Source of the DNA: Streptomyces sp. WAC08241
GTDB lineage: Bacteria > Actinomycetota > Actinomycetes > Streptomycetales > Streptomycetaceae
Direction: 5' to 3'
Length of the DNA stretch: 64,000 bases
NCBI GenBank assembly: GCA_007858575.1
Contig: CP042279.1
Location: forward strand, 1,860,001-1,924,000
Position numbers and translations under genes: made by a program. How positions within the stretch are numbered: position 1 is the stretch's first letter; each line of letters begins with the position of its first letter. Shown here one piece after another: positions 56,700 to 64,000 of this stretch. The notes beneath the pieces are model-generated. The model did not search any database, had not been told where the DNA came from, and saw only the letters and a list, made by a program, of their open reading frames with translations.

Positions 56700-59307
56700 G
56701 GGCGGTGGCGTCGTTCTCGGCGTCGGCGTCGGCGTCGGTCTCGGGTACGGAGTACGGGGCGGCCGGGGCCTCCGGGTCGGGCAGGCCAGGGACGTGAGTG
56801 CGGCGAGGCCGGCCGCGTCGGCCGCCGCCCACAGGGCGAGCAGCTCGGGCGGGGCGTCGAGGGAGAGGTCGAGCCGGTCGCCGAGCCGCTCGGTCACCGT
56901 GGTCAGGAGCCGGTCCCGGGCGGCCGGGGCGAGGGCGTCGAAGCCGCCGCGCAGGGTCGGGAGCCGGTCGAGGAAGTCCTGGTCGGCGAGGGCGTCGACC
57001 CGGTCGAGGAGCGGGGTGAGCGCCTCCGGGGAGGCCTGGAGCAGCGGGCCGGCGGCCGTGAGCAGCCCCGCGAGGCGCTTCGTCAGGGCGCGTCGCGCGT
57101 CGGGGAGGTCGCGCCGTCGATCCAGCCGGCCGTCCGCTCCCCGAGGTCCGCGGCCGGGTCCAGGTCGAGCAGCACCCGTACGGCCAGGGCGGCGCCCTGG
57201 ATCAGCGGCGAGCCGTCGGAGGCGAGTTCGGCGAGGGCCCGGTCCATCCGGAGGCCCAGGTGCCGGGCGGCCGAGCGGTCCGCGAGCGCGACGAGGGCCC
57301 CGGCGTCCGCGGGGCGTCGCTGCCGGCCAGGCCGGGCAGCGACCGCACGGCGGCCTCCAGGAGTTCGCCGGTGAGCGTCCCAGCCGCGGCGCGGGCGTCC
57401 TCGGTGGTGCCGGGTAGTGGCCGCGCCGCATGCCTCCAGGAGGTCCAGCGCTTCGAGGAGTTCGGGCAGCCCCGCGGTGTCGGGCAGGACGGCGGAGGCC
57501 TCGCGCAGCCGCGCGTCGACCAGGTCGGGCAGGTCGCAGCGGGCGGCGGCGGCGAGCCCGGCCAGGACCTGGGCCGGGGTGGGGCCGCCCTCGGCGGCCT
57601 CGCGGCGCGCGGCCTCGGCCAGGGTGCCGGCGGCGGCCTGGGCCGCGGTGACCCCCGTACTCCGGCGAGGTCGAGCCGTGCGGGCACGGACGGGTTCCAG
57701 GCCAGGCGCCACTTGGTGCCGAGCGCGGTGCCGTCGCCGGTGGCCGCGACGGCGAGGGGCTCGCCGTAGGAGGCGCCGATGACGAGGAGGCGTTGCAGCA
57801 GCACCTCGCGGCGCCCGTCGAGGGGCGAACGGAGCGGATCGAGGCGTACCTCGCGGGGCCCGGGCTCCTCCGGGCGGGGCAGTCGCAACCGGGCGAGCTC
57901 CTCCTCGACCGAGGGCCCAGGCCGGAGCGGGGCGCGTGCGGGCTGATCCGGCCGCGCGCCGTGCCGACGAGCACGGCCTCCAGGGCGCGGGCCAGCGCCC
58001 GGCCCCGGCCGAGGAGTTCGCCCTGTCCAAGGACGGTGGTGACGGCCTCCAGGAGTTCTCCGCGCCCGAGAGCAGGGAGGCCGCGCAGCGTGGCCAGGTC
58101 GCAGGCAAGCCGCAGCGTCTCGGCGGCCTCGCCGGTGCCGGCGGTGTGCCCGGCGCGGCGCATCTCCCGGCACAGTCCGGTCACCGCGGCGGAGGCCGCC
58201 TCCCGGATCCGGTCGGGGTCCCCGGCCGCGGTGAGCACGGCCTGCCGCCACAGCGGGTCACGGATCCCGGCGGGGTAGCCGGACCGGGAGTCGAGCAGGT
58301 CGAAGGAGTACGGAACGAACGAGGTCACTGCCGGGGCCGTAACCGGCTCCGTCGTGGCCGTGACCGAGGCCCCCGGATCCGTGTCCGAGGTCCCCGAGTC
58401 GCAGCCCCGGTCGGTCTTGCCGGTCCCGTCCGCGACAGTGCCGATGCCGATGCCGGAGCCGGTACCGGTCCCGGTGTCGACGCCAGTGCGGGGACCGGTG
58501 TTCTCCGGGCCGTGCCTGTCCCTCCCGGCCCCGCCCGGGGCCGTCCGGTCCGTACCGGCAGTCCCTCCCCCGGTACGAGCAGCGCGGGCGCGTGGAAGGC
58601 TCCGATCACGGCGGCGACGCGCCGGCCCCCGGCCGAGGCCTCGGCGATCACCCGTCGCATCCGGGCCTCGCGGGCGAGGTCGACGGCGGGGACGTCGGCG
58701 TCGGCGCGCAGGGCCCAGCCCACGCCCAGGGCGGCGCGGCGCACCGCTTCCGGGGAGCACCCGGGAGCCAGCACCTCCACGGCGCGGTCCCACATGTCCT
58801 CGCCGTCCCGGCCGGTGCCGGCGGTGGCGAGCGCGGCGGCGAAGGCACCGCGCGCCGGGGTCTCCCCGGCGGCCGGGGCGGCACGGTCGCCGTCCGCCCC
58901 GCCGTCGAACCCGTCGTCCACCCCGCCGTCCCGGTCCGGGCCGGACAGGGACCAACCGGGGTCGGACAGGGGAGGTCGCAGCAGACGACCTCCGCGCCGC
59001 GGTCCCGGGCCCACCGCACCGCCGCGAGTTCCGGGGAGAAGTCCGCGAAGGGGTAGAAGGACAGGCGTCCGCCCTCGCCCGCCCCGGCCAGGGCGACGGG
59101 GGCGACGGTCTCCGGGTCCGCCAGGTGCTCCAGCCAGGGCCGGAAGTCGGCCGGGAGCTCCACGCAGACCACCTCGGCGCCCGCCTCGTCGAGGAGGGCG
59201 GGCACCACGGCGGCCAGGGCCGGGCTGTGGTGGCGCACCCCGAGCAGGTACGGGCCGCGGGACGCGGCGAGGGCGTCCACGGCGGCGCGCGGGTCGAGGG
59301 TCGTCAC
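56700..59307 (-). CDS. DUF5682 family protein
   Basis: About 830 residues. The N-terminal domain reads RGPYLLGVRHHSPALAAVVP, AEVVCVELPADFRPWLEHLA, LSFYPFADFSPELAAVRWAR and, later, VAAVIGAFHAPALLVPG. The GxRHH, VEL and GAFHAPAL positions recall the TIKI/TraB/EreA hydrolase fold, which is my inference. A low-complexity Thr/Gly spacer follows (TGPRTGVDTGTGTGSGIG), then a helical C-terminal half (LATLRGLPALGRGELLEAVT, VVLQRLLVIGASYGEPLAVA-like, LDRVDALADQDFLDRLPTLR). Frameshifts near 58975, 58540, 57890, 57660, 57420, 57320 and 57110. The GTG start overlaps the ATPase stop. Its own stop cannot be located. Confidence 0.8.
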
Positions 59308-60456
59308 CGCAGGCTCCCGCGCAGGTCCCAGAGGCGGCGCCACATCGCCGAGCCGTTCTCGGCCCGGCGGCGGACCGGGCCGTCCCAGTAGCCGAGGAGG
59401 CGCGCGTGGTCGGCCGGTCGTCCTTGCGGACGACGCCGAGGAGGTGGCCGGGAAGGAGGTCGAGGACGTCCCCGCCCGGGGAGGTAGGCGGCCGCGACCC
59501 CGAGGGAGGCCGCGACCTGGACGGCCTCGGCGGTGGACATGACCGTGCCCGGCCGCTCCACGTCCCAGCCCTCGGTGGAGCGGCCGGAGCGCAGGTCCCG
59601 GAAGACGGTGACGAGGGCGTCCAGGACGGCGTCGTCGACGTCGAAGGGCGCACCCGCGCGCCGGACCGCCGCGACGGCCTGACGGCGGATCAGGACGGCC
59701 TCGGCGTCGGCGTCCGCGATCGGGTCGACGGTCTCGAAGTTGAAGCGGCGCTTGAGCGCGGCGGACATCTCGGAGACGCCCCGGTCGCGCAGGTTGGCGG
59801 TGGCGATGACGGTGAATCCGGGCGCGGCGGTGACCACCGCGTCCTCGGTGGAGGTCAGTTCGGGGACGGTGACCCGGCGGTCGGACAGGATGGAGACCAG
59901 GGCGTCCTGGACCTCGGGCAGGCAGCGGGTGATCTCTCGACCCGCACCACGCGGCCGGTGCGCATGGCGGCGAGGACCGGGGAGTCGACGAGGGCCTGCG
60001 GGGTGGGGCCCTGGGCGAGCAGCAGGGCGTAGTTCCAGCCGTAGCGGAAGGCGTCCTCGGTGGCGCCGGCGGTGCCCTGCACGGTGAGGGAGCTGGTGCC
60101 GCTGACGGCGGCCGCGAGCAGTTCCGACAGCATCGACTTGGCGGTGCCGGGCTCGCCGGTGAGGAGCAGTCCGCGTTCTCCGGCGAGGGTGACCACGCAG
60201 CGTTCCACCAGGGCGCGTTCGCCGACGAACTTCGGGGTGATCTCCAGCTTCGCCGGCAGGCCCGCGCGACGCTTCGGCAGGGTCAGTTCCGCGCCGTCGC
60301 TGCCGCAGACGAACGTGACGACCGCGCGGGGGTCAGGGCCCAGCCGGGCGGGCGCGGGCCGGGGTCCTGGGCGGCGAGGAAGGCGAGTTCGGCGGCGTGG
60401 CGCTCCTCGGCCGGCCGGACCTGCCGGGCGGGGGCGGGCTGTTCGGTGACGGTCAT
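59304..60456 (-). CDS. MoxR-type AAA+ ATPase
   Basis: About 385 residues. Walker A is LLLTGEPGTAKSMLSELLAA; a shifted Walker B region follows before EITRCLPEVQDALVSILSDR; sensor 1 is GFTVIATANLRDRGVSEMSA; the arginine-finger region is ALKRRFNFETVDPIADADAE. A short N-terminal extension precedes LPKRRAGLPAKLEITPKFVG. It should act as a ring-shaped remodelling ATPase with the VWA protein. GGAGG lies before the ATG at 60456. Frameshifts near 60350, 59940, 59475 and 59420. The GTGA overlap with DUF5682 shows coupled translation. Confidence 0.88.
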
Positions 60457-60489
60457 GCGGGGTTCCTCCGGAAAGGGGTACAGGTGTCC

Positions 60490-60522
60490 GGCGCGGCGCA
60501 CCCGGGTCGGGTGCGCCGCGCC
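60490..60522. terminator. Hairpin between the giant gene and the MoxR gene
   Basis: A perfect 14-bp stem (GGCGCGGCGCACCC and complement) with a 5-base loop in the 157-base gap. It may partly separate expression of the two genes or act as an attenuator. Confidence 0.6.
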
Positions 60523-60613
60523 GTCGCGGCGTGCGGCGGGCGGTCGGCGGTGTGCCGCGCCGCCGTGTTCGGCGGGTGGTCGACCGGCCGGCGGCCGGGC
60601 CGGCGGCGGTCGG

Positions 60614-63600
60614 TCAGCGGCGGCGCCTGGTGCGCCGGACCTTCAGCTCCTCGAAGCGGGGACGTCGCCGTCGAGGGTCCGCCGCCAGGCGCGGGCGAAC
60701 AGTTCGGCGGCCGGTTCGACCGGCACCAGGGCGCACAGGAACGGCCCGTACATCGGCAGCTTCCACTGCTCGACCGGCAGTCCGCGTCCCTTCTGCTCGG
60801 ACCAGCCGCCGGGCAGGAACAGCGAGCGTCCCGCCCGGGCCCGTACGGCCGACACCACCAGGTCGGTGGCGGCCAGTTCGGCGCGGGCCGCCTTGAGGCG
60901 GGCTGGCTTCACCCCGTCCACCGGGCGGTGTTGCGGTCGGTGGGGTCGGGCAGGGCGAGGAGCGTCAGGTACAGCGTCGCCGCGTCGGCCCCCAGGCCGT
61001 GGGTCCCGGCGACCTCCGCGACCAGATCGGGCACGGAGCGCGAGGGGTCCTGCGGCCACCAGGTGCCGTCCCGGTCCGTCTCCCCGGCGGCGGGTGCGCC
61101 CGGGTCGGCGAGGAGCCGTGCGAACGCCGGGTCGTACGCCCGCCGCAGGGCCGTCTCGACCCCCATCGGCTGCTGGTCGGGGCCGCGCAGGACCGCCAGG
61201 TACGGGTCGGAGCCGGTGGAGTCGAGCAGGGCCGTCCGCAGGGCGGGCTGGGGCCGGTCGTCGTGCGTGGCCATGAGGACCGCGCCGTACCGCTCGTGGT
61301 CCGGTGCCGTCTCGGTCGGCGTGCCCGCCACCTTCCGGAAGTCGCCGAGGCCGGTGTAGTACCCCGCGGAGACGAGGAGTTCGGGCGAGGCCAGGCGCTG
61401 CCGTACGGCGGTGAGGGCGCCGGGCAGGGCCGCCCGCGCGGGATCGCCGGCGGGGAGCCGGTGGGCCAGCCAGGCCGCCAGGCCCATCGAGGCGACCAGG
61501 ACCGACTCGGTGAACGGGTGGTCGACCGGGGTCACGGGCGCCGGCCGGTCCCCCGCGATGTGCCACGCCACGTCGGTGGAGAGCTCGGGCGACGCGTCGG
61601 GGCCGAGGAGCGCCGAGAGGGCCCGCTGGACGGACCAGCCGGTGACGACCCCGCGGTCGGCCTCCGCGATCAGCCAGTCGGGGACCCGGGTGCGCCGTCC
61701 CACGTACGCGTTCCAGACCGCGGCCGCCGACGCCGCGTCGGGGCCCTCGGTCCACAGGCGCGCCGGGTCCTCGGGCAGGAGGGCCGCGACCACGGCCCGC
61801 CGCACCTCGACGGAGAGGCCGCGCAGTTCGTCGCGCGCCTGGGCGGCCTCGGCCACCTTCAGGCCGAGGGCCGTGCGCAGCTCCGTCAGCAGGAAGTTGT
61901 TCCCCAGTCGTCCACGTTCGGCATGCCGGCGAGGACGAGCCGGGCGAGCGCTCCGGGGACGCCGGTGAGTCGGCTGAACTCCTCGGCCGCCTCTTCGAGG
62001 AAGGGGTCTCGGCACGGTTCTCCGCCTCCCGCAGGAAGGCGGTCAGCTAGTCGGCGCCGCGCGTGCGGTCGCCCGGCGACGTCGCGGTGCGCAGGGTGTA
62101 CGGGGCGGGGCCTCGAACCGGCCGTCGGGATCGTGGAGGAGCGCCTCGAACTCGCGTCCGTCGTCGACGCCCCGGTCGTTCTCGGTGATCCCGAGGACCG
62201 CTCCCCGCCGAGCGGCAGGACGGTGCAGTACGAGGTGCCGCGCCCTGGCCGTCGGGGGTGTGCAGGTGGGGGTGGCGAGGTGGAGCGTCACCCGGCGCCA
62301 GTGGCCGGCCGAGCTCTCCGTCGAGGCGAGGCCCAGGGCGTCGACCAGGCCGAGCACGTCGAGCAGCGCGGCCCGGTGCTCGACGCCGCTGCCGGGCGCG
62401 ACGGACCGGTAGGCGAGCGCCGCCGGTTCGTGCAGGAAGGGGAGGAAGGAGAACGGGGAGTACGGCAGGGAGGGCAGGTCGTAGTGGAGCGTCCCCGGAG
62501 GGGGCGCGTCGGAGGCGCCGGCCCGTGCCGCCGCCAGTTCGCCCAGGAAGCGGTGGGTCACGTCCGAGGCCGCGCCCCGGCTGTAGTAGCCGGAGCCGGT
62601 GAGTCCGTCGAGCGCCTCGGCGAGCAGGCTGTCGTGGGGTCCCTCGGCGCGCGTCTCTCGGGTTCGGCCGCCGGGTCGAGCCGGGCGGCCACGTCGTCCA
62701 GGGCGTTCTGCTGCGCCACGGCGAAGCGCAGCGCCTTCGCCACGCCCGCGACCAGTTCGGGTGCGGTGATCCCCGGCAGCGCGGCGGCCACGAGGTCCGG
62801 GACGTCCGCGGCCCGCTCGGCCAGGACGGCCGCCTTCAGGAGGGTGCCGGCCGTCTCCGCGTCGGCGGCGCGCAGCAGGTCCGAGCCCGCGGGTCGCGCG
62901 GGCGGAGGGCGTAGAAGTGGGTCAGCGGCGGTAGGGGCGTGGCGGCGGTGCCGTAGATGTCGTTCCGGTCGCCGTCGGACACCGTCGTGACCACGCCGTC
63001 CGGGTCGGTGAGCAGCAGTTCCCGCCACTGGCGGGTCAGGGCCCTGGGCCGGTCGTCGCCGGGGAACGTCAGGGCGGCGGCGGGCATGTCGGAGCCCTCG
63101 GGAGGGAGACGGTGCGGCCCGCGGTGTCGTCGGCGCACCAGCCGTCGCCGGGGATCCGCAGGACCCGCCAGCCGAGCAGGCCGCCGGCGGGGACGCCGAG
63201 GGCCGAGCCGTCCACGGCGGGCGGGCCGCACCCACGAGGAGTGCGGGCCAGTCGGGCGCCGGGGGCGTGGGCGCGGGTGGCGTCGGCGAGGAAGGCGGCA
63301 GGGAGCGCCGGCCCCGGGTGTCCTCGGCGGGGTCGTACTCGACCCAGTCGCCCTCCCCCTGGTACTCCCCCGTGTTCTCCCACACCCAGTAGGAGGTGCC
63401 GTCGGAGATCACCGCCCGTTCCCTCGGCAGCTTCGTGTCTCCGGCGTGCAGGACCCCGCCGCCGGTGGTGCGGCCGCCGCCGGGCAGCGGCAGGGTGGGC
63501 CGGTCGGAGCGGACGGACCAGTAGTTGATCTCGGCATCGAGGGTGAACACGTGGTCGGGCGCGGTGTGCCAGTAGCCCTGTACGGGGCTGTTGCCGTAGC

Positions 63601-64000
63601 CGGTCCAGAACACGAGGAGGGCGCCGTCCACGTAGTGGAAGCCGCACCGGTGGGAGGATTGGCCGGCGGGCACGCGCAGGTCGTGGGTGAGGACGGTGGA
63701 ATCGGCGTCGATGACCCGCACTCGGGTGGAGTTGGCCACGATCAGATGGGGCCAGGCCTCGAAGACGGCGAGTTCGTCGAACTTGCCGCGCCCGGGGGCC
63801 AGGTCAGCGACGGCCTCTCCCACGCCGGCCAGTGGAACTCCTCCCACAGGCCGCCGCGCAGGGTGCGCGCCAGGGTCTCGCCGAGGTCGGCGCCGGCGGC
63901 GGCCGCCACCTCCTCCGGAGCGAGCGCGAGGGCCTCGGCGGGCAGCCACGACAGGCGGGCGATCGCCTTGGGCACTCCGGGCAGTCCGGCCGCCACCGAG
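60614..64000 (-). CDS. Giant uncharacterised protein of the VWA/MoxR cluster (N-terminus beyond window)
   Basis: At least 1,130 residues are visible, read from 64000 down to the TGA at 60614, ending FEELKVRRTRRRR. Landmarks are ALAPEEVAAAAGADLGETLA, PHLIVANSTRVRVIDADSTV, SPVQGYWHTAPDHVFTLDAE and WVWENTGEYQGEGDWVEYD, which look like a beta-propeller or jelly-roll region, then helical parts such as LLTELRTALGLKVAEAAQAR and YLTLLALPDPTDRNTARWTG. I recognise it only as the large partner that accompanies this gene set in Streptomyces. Many frameshifts and one in-frame TAG at 62047-62049 (probably Trp) interrupt it. It is a good candidate for the substrate-recognising or structural component. Confidence 0.7.

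Noticed and set aside
56043..58955. A 970-codon frame through DUF5682 taken as one protein
   Set aside because: Only parts of it carry real DUF5682 sequence; the rest is out-of-frame Arg/Pro sequence between frameshifts.
1..64000. CRISPR array, rRNA, tRNA or prophage
   Set aside because: No regularly spaced near-identical repeats of 25-40 bp, no tRNA cloverleaf or rRNA-like stretch, and no phage structural or integrase genes were seen. The tandem arrays have periods of 12-21 bp without spacers.

Overview
The window is GC-rich actinomycete chromosome, almost certainly Streptomyces. Codon third positions are nearly all G or C. The gene families point the same way: a WhiB-like protein, DUF5954, DUF2267 pairs, an HSP18-type regulator, a TOPRIM/P450 pair, an ECF42 sigma factor with its DGPF protein, and a CebR-like operator. 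It reads as accessory or chromosome-arm sequence rich in stress, redox, envelope and regulatory genes. There are no rRNA, tRNA, phage or CRISPR signatures. The dominant technical feature is that most long genes are interrupted by single-base frameshifts at runs of G or C, although every domain continues perfectly in the neighbouring frame. I therefore give each gene its reconstructed span and treat most breaks as sequence errors rather than decay.

Layout. 1-5.6 kb: tail of a secreted glycosidase, an AI-2E-type permease, DUF5954, and a secreted protein with the N- and C-terminal parts of a subtilase but no catalytic domain. 5.7-9.5 kb: a secreted GH3 beta-glucanase/beta-glucosidase behind a CebR-like box, then DUF1232. 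9.5-14.6 kb: a PRC-barrel protein, a mycoredoxin remnant, a NarL-type two-component pair, a membrane Ser/Thr kinase and a 215-bp MITE-like element flanked by CTAG. 14.6-20.7 kb: TOPRIM and P450 genes with overlapping ends, a VOC protein, a sirtuin, a methyltransferase and an XRE-cupin regulator. 20-25 kb: HSP18 regulator/HSP20, two DUF2267 proteins, a Nudix-like protein and a YihY-type membrane protein. 25-28.4 kb: a SDR, SRPBCC and FAD-oxidoreductase operon. 28.5-30.1 kb: a DGPF protein and ECF42 sigma factor.

30.4-38.8 kb: a PP2C/SpoIIE phosphatase, tandem Nudix, a saccharopine-dehydrogenase-like enzyme, a WhiB-like protein, a second PRC-barrel protein, a SDR, BON plus metallophosphoesterase, and topoisomerase IB. 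38.9-40.9 kb: a TetR repressor divergent from a ketosynthase across twin 15-bp palindromes. 41-53 kb: VOC, micro-proteins, a cation/proton antiporter, a CYP152-type peroxygenase, a formaldehyde-dehydrogenase-like enzyme, a LigD polymerase-domain protein, UspA, SRPBCC, a STAS-like protein, two flavin-linked oxidoreductases and a ThrE-type exporter.

53.6-64 kb holds the most system-like region: five co-directional minus-strand genes encoding a giant uncharacterised protein (cut by the window end), a MoxR-type AAA+ ATPase, DUF5682, a VWA protein and a SWIM zinc-finger protein, three of them joined by 4-base start/stop overlaps. It resembles VWA/MoxR modules in which an ATPase and a metal-dependent adhesion domain work on a partner protein, and it is the best candidate here for an under-described machine.
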